DNA from: Allocoprobacillus sp002160865
GTDB lineage: Bacteria > Bacillota_I > Bacilli_A > Erysipelotrichales > Coprobacillaceae
Assembly: GCF_042850985.1 (NCBI RefSeq)
Contig: NZ_AP031415.1
Coordinates: 1,550,001 to 1,614,000, forward strand
DNA length: 64,000 bases
Direction of reading: 5' to 3'
The notes under the pieces are model-generated. The model did not search any database and was not told the origin of the DNA. It worked only from the letters and a program-made list of their open reading frames with translations. How positions within the stretch are numbered: position 1 is the first letter of the stretch; every line of letters begins with the position of its first letter. Shown here one piece after another: positions 30,289 to 39,200 of the stretch. Both the position numbers and the translations under genes were made by a program.

Positions 30289-30882
30289 CTACATACTCTC
30301 CAAAATATATTGACGATTCTTCATAAAATAATCCACACCACTCACAAATGAAATCAGCGTTGCTATCCAGATCATGATCTGATCCATTGGGATATGCAAT
30401 CCTGCAAAAACAACATTATTCAACAATAATAAACAAATCGCAATCATCTGTGTCATTGTTTTCGCTTTACCTAAATAACTGGCAGCCAGAACAATATTTT
30501 TCTGACTGGCAACCAGACGAATAGCATCAACAATCGTATCTCTGGAAATCATAATAATAGGAATAATGATATGGATATCCTGAGATGACGCTAATAATAA
30601 TAATGCTGTATTGACAATCAGTTTATCAGCAATTGGATCAATAAACTTTCCAAAAGTTGTAATCAGATGATATTTACGTGCAATATAACCATCAAAATAA
30701 TCTGTCAATGCTGATAAAGCAAAAATGAAAAATAAGACTATATCCAATAATGATAATGATGAGGATAATATATGAAAAACAGGTATTTGAATTCCTAAAG
30801 ATTGATAAGGTATTAAATAAACAATAATAAATAATGGGACACTCACTAAACGAATTGTTGTTAATTTATTGGGTAAATTCAT
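30289..30882 (-). CDS. pgsA: CDP-diacylglycerol-glycerol-3-phosphate 3-phosphatidyltransferase
   Basis: This 197-residue integral membrane enzyme makes phosphatidylglycerol phosphate. The CDP-alcohol phosphotransferase motif D-x2-DG-x2-AR-x8-G-x3-D-x3-D is complete: D61, D64-G65, A68-R69, G78, D82 and D86. About five membrane helices are seen. It lies one base from the next gene in each direction, so it is in one operon with rodZ and the cinA-type gene. Confidence 0.95.
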   Translation of the reverse strand: MNLPNKLTTIRLVSVPLFIIVYLIPYQSLGIQIPVFHILSSSLSLLDIVLFFIFALSALTDYFDGYIARKYHLITTFGKFIDPIADKLIVNTALLLLASSQDIHIIIPIIMISRDTIVDAIRLVASQKNIVLAASYLGKAKTMTQMIAICLLLLNNVVFAGLHIPMDQIMIWIATLISFVSGVDYFMKNRQYILESM

Positions 30883-30883
30883 G

Positions 30884-31816
30884 TTATTCCTTCTCTAATG
30901 TCAAAATTACATCAACAGGACGATCCTGATTTGTATTTTTATCTTCATCAGTCAATGGAACTTCCTGATTATTAATATAGTAACGATGTCCTCGATTATT
31001 ACCATTACGTAAATCTAAACTTTCAAAATCATTCACATCAAAAGTCAATTCAACAACTTCTGTGTCACCATCTTCATTTTCATGATAAATTTTTGAGACA
31101 AACTGATCATAAATTTCATCATTGACTCTCATCTGTGCCCAGCATGGTGCATTATATTCAATCTTTAATGTGAAAGTTGTCGCATCTGCAGGTAACACAA
31201 AACTATAATCCAAAAAGTCATTTCTTGTAAACTGAACAGTTTCTTCTGTTGTGTTCTGATTATCACCAGATGTATCTGGAGAAGATGTATCTGGTACTGG
31301 GTCAACCTCTCCTTCTACTGTTAACTGATTTTCTGGCTTCGCTGGTTCTTCTGTCTTTGAACGTGTTGCATAAAAACCAAACCAGATTACAACAATGACT
31401 AGACATACCAAAACAAGAATAATAGCGGCACGAATAATTGTCACATGTGACTTATCTTCATAAACAGAAGGTTTTCTAGTTAATTGAGGTGCTTTAAAAG
31501 AAAATTTTTTTCCTTTTTTCACAATTTCTTCATTATGTTCTTCAAGCATTTCCTTCTCTTTTAAATCTTCCAGTTCAATTTCTCTTGTTAGTTCTATATA
31601 CTGTTCTGTCAATTGTTCACTATCCATATCTAAAGCCTGTGAAATTTTCTTTAAATACATTTTCACATAAGCTTCATCCCCTTTATAGCGATCAAACTTT
31701 CCCTTTTCTATATCTCTTAAAACAGCTACTGAAATTTTTGTCTTTGCTGATAAATCTTCAATCGTCATTTTCTTGCTTTCTCTTGTTTGACGAATCTTTT
31801 CACCTAAATTATCCAA
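30884..31816 (-). CDS. rodZ: RodZ-like helix-turn-helix membrane protein (YmfM-type)
   Basis: This 310-residue bitopic protein has an N-terminal HTH_25 domain (GEKIRQTRESKKMTIEDLSA, residues 4-70) and a charged linker. One membrane helix lies at about 128-150 (AAIILVLVCLVIVVIW). An extracellular Thr/Ser/Asp-rich spacer and a beta-rich DUF4115-like domain (about 200-310) follow. RodZ connects MreB to the cell-wall elongation machinery. The start is TTG with AAGGAGG eight bases upstream. The promoter is TTGTAA-17-TTTAAT (31864-31892). Confidence 0.88.
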   Translation of the reverse strand: MDNLGEKIRQTRESKKMTIEDLSAKTKISVAVLRDIEKGKFDRYKGDEAYVKMYLKKISQALDMDSEQLTEQYIELTREIELEDLKEKEMLEEHNEEIVKKGKKFSFKAPQLTRKPSVYEDKSHVTIIRAAIILVLVCLVIVVIWFGFYATRSKTEEPAKPENQLTVEGEVDPVPDTSSPDTSGDNQNTTEETVQFTRNDFLDYSFVLPADATTFTLKIEYNAPCWAQMRVNDEIYDQFVSKIYHENEDGDTEVVELTFDVNDFESLDLRNGNNRGHRYYINNQEVPLTDEDKNTNQDRPVDVILTLEKE

Positions 31817-31863
31817 AAAAATACCTCCTTATTTCCAGAAAATGTCCCTTCAATAATAATCAT

Positions 31864-31892
31864 ATTAAACCATAAAATATCACGTTTTACAA
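31864..31892 (-). promoter_or_regulatory. Promoter of the rodZ-pgsA-cinA-recA unit
   Basis: The minus strand shows TTGTAA (31892-31887), a 17-base spacer and TTTAAT (31869-31864), followed by a leader of about 45 bases to the TTG start. Confidence 0.68.
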
Positions 31893-31981
31893 TACCAACA
31901 CTATTATTTTATGAATTTATGAACAAGTTATGAATTTTTCACAAATCACTATACATTTCATGATTTTTTTCTTTCAAATAG

Positions 31982-32007
31982 AAAAAAAGTCGACATTTCT
32001 ATCGACC
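31982..32007 (-). terminator. Terminator of rnpB
   Basis: GTCGA and TCGAC pair around a short loop and are followed by TTTTTTT on the minus strand, just past the RNase P RNA 3' end. Confidence 0.82.
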
Positions 32008-32012
32008 AAAAA

Positions 32013-32342
32013 ATGCTCATTCTGATAAGCCGAGTTCTGTTTTTCAACCGATTATTTATCTATGCATTGCATCTTCATGTCCGTTCGTTTCCTTTCATGA
32101 AGCTCCCCTACCAAAATTTGGGTTTCATCCTTGCAGAGTTTACCTCTTTTCACTCTTTTTTTCAAAAGACATTGTTTCTGTGGCACTTTATGACTTATCA
32201 ACCATGCCTGACGGTTTAGGTCTTAGGTCTGTCGTTAGCCAAGCTACCTGCATTTATTAGATGCAGTACAAACACTACAATCATCACAGATTGTGGATGC
32301 CCGGACTTTCCTCTATTTCTAGCAATCGGTTCTCATGAGCAT
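32013..32342 (-). ncRNA. rnpB: RNase P RNA (bacterial type B)
   Basis: This is the catalytic RNA that matures tRNA 5' ends. On the minus strand it contains the hallmark GAGGAAAGTCCGGGC near the 5' end and ACAGAACTCGGCTTATCAG near the 3' end. The first and last eight bases (ATGCTCAT at 32342-32335 and ATGAGCAT at 32020-32013) pair to close helix P1. Length is about 330 bases. A promoter precedes it and a terminator follows. Its neighbour gpsB is also its neighbour in B. subtilis. Confidence 0.95.
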
Positions 32343-32346
32343 AACT

Positions 32347-32375
32347 ATTTTACTCAAAAACATATCAAAAAGCAA
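32347..32375 (-). promoter_or_regulatory. Promoter of rnpB
   Basis: The minus strand has TTGCTT (32375-32370), a 17-base spacer and TAAAAT (32352-32347). It leads directly into the P1 helix, so the primary transcript has almost no leader. Confidence 0.7.
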
Positions 32376-32378
32376 TCA

Positions 32379-32717
32379 TTATTTATTTTTATAAACTTCT
32401 TTTTCCAAATTTGATATTCTTTTCAATAAATCCACATTTGAAGAAAGATTTTCTTCCATTGAACGTAAATTATCCTGTTGAATCATATGTTCTCTTTCCA
32501 TATTTGCCATTTTCATTTTTAAAGCTTCATTTTCTTTTTGAAGATTTTCAATCTGTTCATAAGATTCATTCAACATTTTTGCAAATGTTTCATAATCTTC
32601 TACAACTGTGTCTAAAAAATAATCCACTTCTGTAGCACTATAACCTTTAAAATCTATTTGAAAATGTTTATTTAAAATTTTCTTTGGACTTAATTGTATT
32701 TTATTTGCCATATACAT
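32379..32717 (-). CDS. gpsB: Cell-division protein GpsB (DivIVA family)
   Basis: This 112-residue coiled-coil adaptor links PBP1 to the septum and side wall. The DivIVA-type N-terminal membrane-binding lobe (KIQLSPKKILNKHFQIDFKGYSATEVDYFLD) is followed by a coiled coil (about 45-112). Its partner PBP1A is encoded a few hundred bases away (33450-36242). ATG at 32717 has GGAGG seven bases upstream; ATG at 32711 is an alternative start. Confidence 0.9.
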   Translation of the reverse strand: MYMANKIQLSPKKILNKHFQIDFKGYSATEVDYFLDTVVEDYETFAKMLNESYEQIENLQKENEALKMKMANMEREHMIQQDNLRSMEENLSSNVDLLKRISNLEKEVYKNK

Positions 32718-32859
32718 CACCTTTCCTCCACCATATTTTCACAAAAAATAATTATAAATGCAAGATATTTTTAAAAAAAGATGTTTTTCCACACAAATTA
32801 GACAAGATGGAAAAAATATATGTTATAATGTGGTGGTAAATGAATGAAAGGACATGATT

Positions 32860-33453
32860 ATGGTTAATTATCCAAATATGAAACGCTCGTGGCAATCTCA
32901 TGCCATGATGACAAGCGATAAAAAACATTATACAGCCCATCGTGGGATGTCACTAGAAGAAGATATTTCCTTATCTAATCAATATTATCTTTCTCATGAC
33001 ATTGCAGTTATTTATAAAAAACCCACACCCATTCAAATTGTAAAAGTGGATTATCCTCGACGTGAATCAGCTAAAATTGTAGAGGCTTATTATAAAACAC
33101 CATCCACAACCGATTATAATGGCATTTATCGAGGCAGATATATTGATTTTGAAGCGAAGGAAACAAAAGTCAAAACCTTTCCATTTGCGAATATTTCCAA
33201 ACATCAGATTGATCATTTACAAAAAATTATCAATCATGGTGGGATTGCTTTTGTTATTATTGCATTTACCTCATTAAATGAGGTATACTTAATTGACGCA
33301 AGTCATATGATCAATGATTATTATCATTCCCAACGAAAATCAATAACTTATCAAAAAATCAAAGATTTGGGACATCTGATTCCACAAGGTTATCAACCTC
33401 GATTAGATTATTTAAAAGTTGTTGATGATTGGTATTTTAAGGAGGACGAATGA
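32860..33453 (+). CDS. recU: Holliday junction resolvase RecU
   Basis: This 197-residue resolvase resolves recombination intermediates and helps chromosome segregation. The conserved RGMSLEEDISLSNQYYL and the nuclease core PSTTDYNGIYRGRYIDFEAKETK are complete, including the Asp/Glu/Lys cluster. FPFANISKHQIDHL follows. ATG at 32860 has AAAGG eight bases upstream; the ATG two codons earlier sits too close. It overlaps ponA by four bases (ATGA), the recU-ponA operon known in Bacillus. Confidence 0.95.
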   Translation: MVNYPNMKRSWQSHAMMTSDKKHYTAHRGMSLEEDISLSNQYYLSHDIAVIYKKPTPIQIVKVDYPRRESAKIVEAYYKTPSTTDYNGIYRGRYIDFEAKETKVKTFPFANISKHQIDHLQKIINHGGIAFVIIAFTSLNEVYLIDASHMINDYYHSQRKSITYQKIKDLGHLIPQGYQPRLDYLKVVDDWYFKEDE

Positions 33454-36242
33454 TGAAAAAAATAACTCAAAAGAAATCAAACAAAAAACAAAAAAGACGT
33501 ATCATTAAAGTAATTTGTCTGATACTGGCTGTTTTGATTACTTCGGGAGGAATGTATCTGGGATTTGGTATCTTTAAACAGGTTGAGGGCTTTTCTAAAG
33601 AAAGACTTGTCTCAGATGAATCCTCTGTTCTATGTACAACTGATGGAGAAGAATGGTTCTCTGTGGCACGTGGAGGTGTTCAAAAAAATGTCAGCTACAA
33701 CGATATTCCACAAGTCATGATTGACGCTGTTGTTGCTGCAGAAGATTCACGTTTCTTTGAACATAACGGTTTCGATGTTCCTCGTATTGTTAAAGCATTG
33801 TTAGGTAATATTGCTGCAGGAGGCATTACCTCTGGAGGCTCAACAATTACCCAGCAGCTGATTAAAAAATCTTATTATCCAGATGAAGAACAAACCATTG
33901 AAAGAAAAATTGGTGAAATTATCCTTTCGATTGAAGCCACTTCTCAAACAACTAAAGAAGAAGTTTTAGAACTTTATCTCAATAAGATTTATTTTGGTTA
34001 TGGACCTCAGACAATTGGTTTATATGCTGCTTCAAAATATTATTTTGATAAATCAGTACAAAATCTGACTTTACCAGAAGCAGCTCTTTTAGCCGGAACA
34101 CTAAATTCACCAAATCGATATGATCCATTTAGAAATCTGGATTTAGCCCAAGAACGTCGTGATAAAATCCTAGATTTAATGGAAATGCATGGTTATATTT
34201 CTAAAGAAGAATGTGAAGCAACCAAAGCGATTCCGGTTGAAAATACATTAAAATCAAATCCTGTATCAACAAGTGGTCAATATCAGGCGTATGCTGATAA
34301 AGTCATTCGTGAAGTTCAGGAAACAACAGGATACGATCCTTATGAAACACCTATGCGTATCTATACATATATTGATACAGATGTTCAAAAAGAACTTGAT
34401 AGTATCGCTAATGGTGAATCTTATGATTTTCAAGATTCCAGAATTCAAGTAGGTGCAGTCATTCAAGAATCAACAACCGGACGTATTGTAGGTGTTTTAA
34501 GTGGCCGTGATTATACGCCATTAGGAACAACTTATGCTTATGCTTCTAAAACAGGGGCAAGATATGGTCAAAAAAATCAGCCCGGTTCTTCATTAAAACC
34601 ATTGATTGCTTATGCAGCTGCCTTTGAATTTTTAGATTATTCAACAGCTCATTATGTTCATGATGTTCCTTATGAATATTCTAATGGTTTTGTCCCTAGT
34701 AACTGGAATGGGAAAAAATATAACGGTGATATTTCTATTTCTAATGCCTTAAGTAATTCATGGAATGCTGCCGCTTTACAGACATTTAGTGAAGTCATTA
34801 CAGGAAAAGATTGTAATGGCAATGATGTGGGTGATGGCATTGGCATTGATGGAGCAACAGAATATTTAGAAAGCTTAGGTTTTGATATGGAAGATGAAGC
34901 TGTTGATATTGGTTATGCCATTGGAGCATGGCGAAAAGGCGTCACTCCAGAATCAGAAGCAGGAGCTTATGCTGTGATTGCTAATGGAGGAACATATATT
35001 GAACCTCATACTGTTCAAAAAATTGAATTATTATCAACTGGTGAAGTCATTGAAATTGATCAACAATATCAAGAAGACAAAACACAGGCTCTTTCTGAAG
35101 AATCTGCTTATATGATTCGTGATATTATGACAAACTATGTTAAATCTGGAACAGGAACTTATCGTTTATTGAATTTAGGTTATCAAATTGGTGCCAAAAC
35201 AGGAACTTCTAATCATTCTGGCGACAAATCACAAGTTGCTAATCCAAAATTAGCTGGTCATAGTAAAGATGCATGGTTATCTGCTTATTCACCAGATTAT
35301 ACATGGAGTGTCTGGACAGGATATAGTGGTGAAGATCAAAAAGATGGTTATTATATCAAGAGTAACCGTGATACAAACAATATTTCTGCTATGATAGCTA
35401 AATTCTTACATCAAGATGGTGTGAAAAACTCTTATTCTTCTATGCCATCTGGATTAGTCAAAGCAAGTTGTGTATCAGGCATTTATCCATATGTCAGTGC
35501 TGGTGACGGTGTCCCTAGTGATCGTGTGGTATCAGGATTATTTAAAAAAGGGAATACACCAAGTGGTAGTGCCAGTGGTGCCAGTCTAAGCAATCTTGCT
35601 TCATTTACAGCACAAATGACGGATAGTAAGCTGCAAGTGAATTTTAGTGAATATGAACCAAAAAGTATGACGGAAGATGCCACACCTACTAAAACATATA
35701 AAGTAGGTGGAGATAGTTATACACTTCCTTATTTAGGAAATATCAATCAAATTTATGGCAAAGTTGTTTATAAAGTCGATATTACTGATGCCAGTGGAAA
35801 AGTTGTTCATAGTCAGACACTCAGCAGTGCTTCAGGAACTATTGATTATACACTCGCTGCTGGAACGTATACAGTCACAGGATATTATGCTTTTGAAAGT
35901 GGCAATGGAACATCAAATAAGATTTCACAGACAGTCACTGTAGAAGATACAACACCTGCTAGTTATACACGTTTATCAGTCACTGAAAATTCAGCAACTT
36001 ATCAAATCACTGTTCCAGTTGGAACAACAATCACTGCTTCACTCAATGGAGCAACACAATCTTTACAAGCAAATGGAACAATCACATTTAGTGAATTGAC
36101 TGCCAATACAAGTTATAATGTGACATTCACACAAACTCTTGCAAATGGTCAAACTGTAACATTAGGAACAGATACTTTTACAACATCTGCTCCTTCAACA
36201 CCTCAAGTTGATCCTACAGTGCCAACCACACCAGTGCAATAG
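33450..36242 (+). CDS. ponA: Class A penicillin-binding protein 1A (transglycosylase/transpeptidase)
   Basis: This 930-residue bifunctional peptidoglycan synthase has a basic cytoplasmic start, one membrane helix (about 20-40) and a GT51 domain with AAEDSRFFEHNGFDV and STITQQLIKKSYY. The transpeptidase domain has the SxxK nucleophile in PGSSLKPL and KTGTSNHSG as the third motif. After about residue 720 come Ser/Gly/Thr-rich linkers and two fibronectin-type beta domains, ending in a Pro/Thr tail. The C-terminal addition is longer than in many PBP1A proteins. It ends at a 17-bp-stem terminator. Confidence 0.94.
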   Translation: MMKKITQKKSNKKQKRRIIKVICLILAVLITSGGMYLGFGIFKQVEGFSKERLVSDESSVLCTTDGEEWFSVARGGVQKNVSYNDIPQVMIDAVVAAEDSRFFEHNGFDVPRIVKALLGNIAAGGITSGGSTITQQLIKKSYYPDEEQTIERKIGEIILSIEATSQTTKEEVLELYLNKIYFGYGPQTIGLYAASKYYFDKSVQNLTLPEAALLAGTLNSPNRYDPFRNLDLAQERRDKILDLMEMHGYISKEECEATKAIPVENTLKSNPVSTSGQYQAYADKVIREVQETTGYDPYETPMRIYTYIDTDVQKELDSIANGESYDFQDSRIQVGAVIQESTTGRIVGVLSGRDYTPLGTTYAYASKTGARYGQKNQPGSSLKPLIAYAAAFEFLDYSTAHYVHDVPYEYSNGFVPSNWNGKKYNGDISISNALSNSWNAAALQTFSEVITGKDCNGNDVGDGIGIDGATEYLESLGFDMEDEAVDIGYAIGAWRKGVTPESEAGAYAVIANGGTYIEPHTVQKIELLSTGEVIEIDQQYQEDKTQALSEESAYMIRDIMTNYVKSGTGTYRLLNLGYQIGAKTGTSNHSGDKSQVANPKLAGHSKDAWLSAYSPDYTWSVWTGYSGEDQKDGYYIKSNRDTNNISAMIAKFLHQDGVKNSYSSMPSGLVKASCVSGIYPYVSAGDGVPSDRVVSGLFKKGNTPSGSASGASLSNLASFTAQMTDSKLQVNFSEYEPKSMTEDATPTKTYKVGGDSYTLPYLGNINQIYGKVVYKVDITDASGKVVHSQTLSSASGTIDYTLAAGTYTVTGYYAFESGNGTSNKISQTVTVEDTTPASYTRLSVTENSATYQITVPVGTTITASLNGATQSLQANGTITFSELTANTSYNVTFTQTLANGQTVTLGTDTFTTSAPSTPQVDPTVPTTPVQ

Positions 36243-36288
36243 GAAAACAAAAGACTGAATCTTTCGTAGATTTCAGTCTTTTGTTTTC
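36243..36288. terminator. Bidirectional terminator between ponA and nth
   Basis: GAAAACAAAAGACTGAA (36243-36259) pairs perfectly over 17 bases with its complement at 36272-36288. The nth stop codon lies in the right arm. Confidence 0.88.
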
Positions 36289-36929
36289 TCTAAATATTTT
36301 TTACGTTTTGGTTCTTTACACATATCAATAAGAGGACAATCTTGGCACTGAGGATTCATGGCTTTACAGTGATAGCGACCAAAGAAAATCATTTGATGAT
36401 GGGTTTTAATCCATCTTTCTTTTGGCACTGCTTTTTGAAGTTTCTTTTCTACCGTTAAAACAGAATCCTTTTTCAAAGCCAATCCCAGCCTTTTAGAGAT
36501 ACGTTCTACATGTGTATCCACTGCAATAGCTGGAACTTTAAAACCTTCTGAAATGACAACATTAGCTGTTTTACGACCAACACCGGGCAAAGTCTGTAAA
36601 GCCTCATGGTTGCAGGGAACTTGTCCATTAAAATCACTCATTAATTTTTGTGCCATTGCTTTGACATTTTTCGCTTTATTGCGATAAAGACCAATTGTAC
36701 GTAAATCTTCTTCTAACTGTGATAGAGGAGCATTCGCATAATCCTCAACACAACGATACTTTTGAAAAAGATGAGCTGTTAATTTATTAACACTGGCATC
36801 TGTTGTTTGAGCCGACAACATCACTGCAATCAAAAGTTCTAATTCATTTTGATGCACAAGCTCACACTTGGCATCAGGATACATCTGATCAAAAACATCT
36901 AATATACGCTGTACTTTCTCTTTATTCAT
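36273..36929 (-). CDS. nth: Endonuclease III
   Basis: This 218-residue base-excision DNA glycosylase/AP lyase acts on oxidised pyrimidines. The helix-hairpin-helix LPGVGRKTANVV carries the catalytic Lys, and VDTHVERISKRL the catalytic Asp. The [4Fe-4S] cluster motif C-x6-C-x2-C-x5-C is present (CKAMNPQCQDCPLIDMC). It overlaps dnaD by eight bases, as part of the conserved ponA/recU-nth-dnaD neighbourhood of Bacillus. Confidence 0.96.
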   Translation of the reverse strand: MNKEKVQRILDVFDQMYPDAKCELVHQNELELLIAVMLSAQTTDASVNKLTAHLFQKYRCVEDYANAPLSQLEEDLRTIGLYRNKAKNVKAMAQKLMSDFNGQVPCNHEALQTLPGVGRKTANVVISEGFKVPAIAVDTHVERISKRLGLALKKDSVLTVEKKLQKAVPKERWIKTHHQMIFFGRYHCKAMNPQCQDCPLIDMCKEPKRKKYLEKTKD

Positions 36930-37518
36930 GATTTTCCCACCATTTATAATCCTTTATACTTTGTTCTACTTCCTGATGTGTCGATACATTGGTTGGCGCA
37001 TAACGCTTTGTTACCCCATAACGTGCCCAATTGTCCAGAATCTTTTCAATATATCGAAAAGTGATGACACCAGATTTAACCGATTCATTTAAAGCATCTA
37101 CAATCATTTCATCATCATATCCTTGACACTTTAAAGAATTAATTAATTGAACTTCTCTTTGACTTAAACTACGTCCAAAAGCATCTTCAAAAATACCAAC
37201 CAGATCAATATCCTGATCTGTTGACTGTTCATTTTGATCCAACAATAATCTTTGTAATGGCTTAAGATTCAAAGAACCATTCTGCCTTGATATCCAATGT
37301 TTATCTACCAAAGACATCAAAATATCATCTAATTTTTGAACAGATAAAGAACAAATCTTAGAAATCTGTAATGGTGTAATAGGTTTTACACCAATTTCAT
37401 CTAGAGTCATAATTAATAGCAAGACATAACATTGCTGATCAGAAAGTTGCAACGACTTTGCTTTTAATATCAATAATTTTTGAAAATCCACACAACGATA
37501 ATCTATTAATTCATCCAT
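36922..37518 (-). CDS. dnaD: DNA replication protein DnaD
   Basis: This 198-residue primosomal protein has a winged-helix N-terminal domain (about 1-90). The C-terminal DnaD/DnaB2 domain carries the YxxxIL-type signature ITFRYIEKILDNWARYGV. It is essential for primosome assembly at oriC in low-GC Gram-positives. It is encoded directly upstream of nth, with the YpmB-like gene four bases further upstream. Confidence 0.92.
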   Translation of the reverse strand: MDELIDYRCVDFQKLLILKAKSLQLSDQQCYVLLLIMTLDEIGVKPITPLQISKICSLSVQKLDDILMSLVDKHWISRQNGSLNLKPLQRLLLDQNEQSTDQDIDLVGIFEDAFGRSLSQREVQLINSLKCQGYDDEMIVDALNESVKSGVITFRYIEKILDNWARYGVTKRYAPTNVSTHQEVEQSIKDYKWWENHE

Positions 37519-37522
37519 ACAA

Positions 37523-37996
37523 CTACCCTAACCTTACTGCCTTTATAAACTCTCCAGACATGAGATCATAATAAACATATAATAACGATTCATCCTCTTG
37601 ATAACGTCCATAATAAACAAATCTTTCATTTTCATAACCCACTTCTAAATCATCAATGACTATTTGATACTTTTGTTCAATCGCCTGTTGAACATCTTTG
37701 GAATCAGCCACACTTCCCTGATAAGTATCAACAAGTGCCAAATCTTTATTATAAGCCACATAGGATGTAACCCCACTGATTTTAACTCTTGCAATATAAT
37801 ATGTTTCCTTACCACGATATTCACTAAAATAATCATCATATTCATATTGATTGGTTTCACAGATTTCATTTCTTATTTCATCTAAACCATGATGATATTG
37901 ATAATATGGAATATGAACAAACAACATATAAAACGAAACAACCGCTAAAATAATAACCAAAACAATAACTGATATAATAAACGTCTGTTTTTTCAA
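37523..37996 (-). CDS. YpmB-like membrane-anchored protein (PepSY/DUF5590)
   Basis: This 157-residue protein has one N-terminal membrane helix (about 8-28) and an extracytoplasmic part with two PepSY-like units (about 40-155). Tyr and Asp are abundant. YYIARVKISGVTSYVAYNKD resembles the YpmB family. The start is read as TTG at 37996 because GGAGGTG sits six bases before it; GTG at 38005 is also in frame. B. subtilis ypmB lies close to dnaD, so position supports the call. Function is unknown. Confidence 0.72.
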   Translation of the reverse strand: MKKQTFIISVIVLVIILAVVSFYMLFVHIPYYQYHHGLDEIRNEICETNQYEYDDYFSEYRGKETYYIARVKISGVTSYVAYNKDLALVDTYQGSVADSKDVQQAIEQKYQIVIDDLEVGYENERFVYYGRYQEDESLLYVYYDLMSGEFIKAVRLG

Positions 37997-38052
37997 TCTG
38001 TTCACCTCCAGTGTTTTTATTATATAACAAAACCATTAAAATGCAAAACAAA

Positions 38053-38077
38053 ATTAAAAAGACCCTCAGGTCTTTTA
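38053..38077 (-). terminator. Terminator of the zinc metallopeptidase gene
   Basis: AAAAGACC and GGTCTTTT pair around TGAG and are followed by TTAATTTT on the minus strand. Confidence 0.72.
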
Positions 38078-38791
38078 ATCATCTCGAGAATTTCCTAAAA
38101 TAATCAGAAAAATTCTTAACATACTCATCAATGTAGAAATCATTGCAGCCACATATGTCATCGCTGCTGCTGATAACATCTTTCTAGCTCCGGGATATTC
38201 TTCAGATGTCAAATAACGTGTTTTTAAAATAGCTAAAGCACGACTGGATGCATCAAATTCCACTGGCAATGTTATAAGCTGGAAAGCCAAGATTCCACAC
38301 ATCGCAATAAATCCGATCCATGCAATATTTGTTTGACCTAAAATCAAACCTATAAATATTGCAATCCATCCTAAATATTGCCCCACATTCGCAATCGGTA
38401 AAATCGCATTTCTTAAAGAAATAGGTACATATTTTTCTTTATACTGAACAGCATGTCCACATTCATGCGCTGCCACAGCCAAAGATGCAATAGATGTTCC
38501 ATGATAAACATCACTAGAAAGATTAATTGTCTTTTTACCCGGATTATAATGATCACTTAATTGCCCTTTCACTTCATAAATCATAATATCATATAATCCT
38601 TCACTATCTAATATTTCTCTAGCAACCTGCGCTCCTGTAATCCCTCTTGCATTGGCAACTTTACGATAACGATTATATGTAGACGTGACTTTCATTTGTG
38701 CCCACAATGCCAATATTGCAGCCAATATCACAAAAATTGTTCCAATCATATAATAGCTATTATAATAGAATCCATAAAAAGGAAAAAACAT
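38075..38791 (-). CDS. Membrane zinc metallopeptidase (YugP family)
   Basis: This 238-residue membrane protein carries the zinc motif HECGH in SLAVAAHECGHAVQY. Several hydrophobic segments flank it, with a C-terminal MLSAAAMTYVAAMISTLMSM. The family (putative neutral zinc metallopeptidase, B. subtilis YugP) has no defined substrate. The ATG is preceded by AGGTGATAG. It is a single-gene unit with its own terminator. Confidence 0.85.
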   Translation of the reverse strand: MFFPFYGFYYNSYYMIGTIFVILAAILALWAQMKVTSTYNRYRKVANARGITGAQVAREILDSEGLYDIMIYEVKGQLSDHYNPGKKTINLSSDVYHGTSIASLAVAAHECGHAVQYKEKYVPISLRNAILPIANVGQYLGWIAIFIGLILGQTNIAWIGFIAMCGILAFQLITLPVEFDASSRALAILKTRYLTSEEYPGARKMLSAAAMTYVAAMISTLMSMLRIFLIILGNSRDD

Positions 38792-38843
38792 TTTCTATCA
38801 CCTCAGTCATTATAATATACCCTTTATATTAACTCTATATGTC

Positions 38844-38875
38844 AAAAAAGATGCAATTTTAATTCATTGCATCTT
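38844..38875 (-). terminator. Terminator of hup
   Basis: AGATGCAAT and ATTGCATCT pair and are followed by TTTTT on the minus strand. Confidence 0.82.
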
Positions 38876-39131
38876 TCAATCTATTGCTTGGCTTAAATGA
38901 AACAGTTTTACTAGCTGGGATAATCATAGCTTCTTTTGTTTTTGGACTAACACCTTTACGTTCTTTACGATTATTCACTTTAAAAGTTCCAAATCCAGAA
39001 ATTAAAACTTTATCCCCATTCAAGATACTTTCAATCATTGTATCAAAAACTGTATCTACTAACGCTTCAGCATCTTTTTTTGTTAAATCTTTTTTTAGTG
39101 AAACGATATCAATAAGCTCTTTTTTATTCAT
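38859..39131 (-). CDS. hup: HU-family DNA-binding protein
   Basis: This 90-residue nucleoid protein starts MNKKELIDIVSLK. The DNA-binding arm region contains GFGTFKVNNRKERKGVSPKT and ends FKPSNRLKDAMN. AGGAGG lies upstream of the ATG at 39131. It follows spoIVA directly, the same order as spoIVA-hbs in B. subtilis. Confidence 0.95.
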   Translation of the reverse strand: MNKKELIDIVSLKKDLTKKDAEALVDTVFDTMIESILNGDKVLISGFGTFKVNNRKERKGVSPKTKEAMIIPASKTVSFKPSNRLKDAMN

Positions 39132-39200
39132 TTTGTATTGCCTCCTACTTAAATCTAAATAGTAGTATAACATTTCAAAAAACTAAGTGCAATAACAAAT

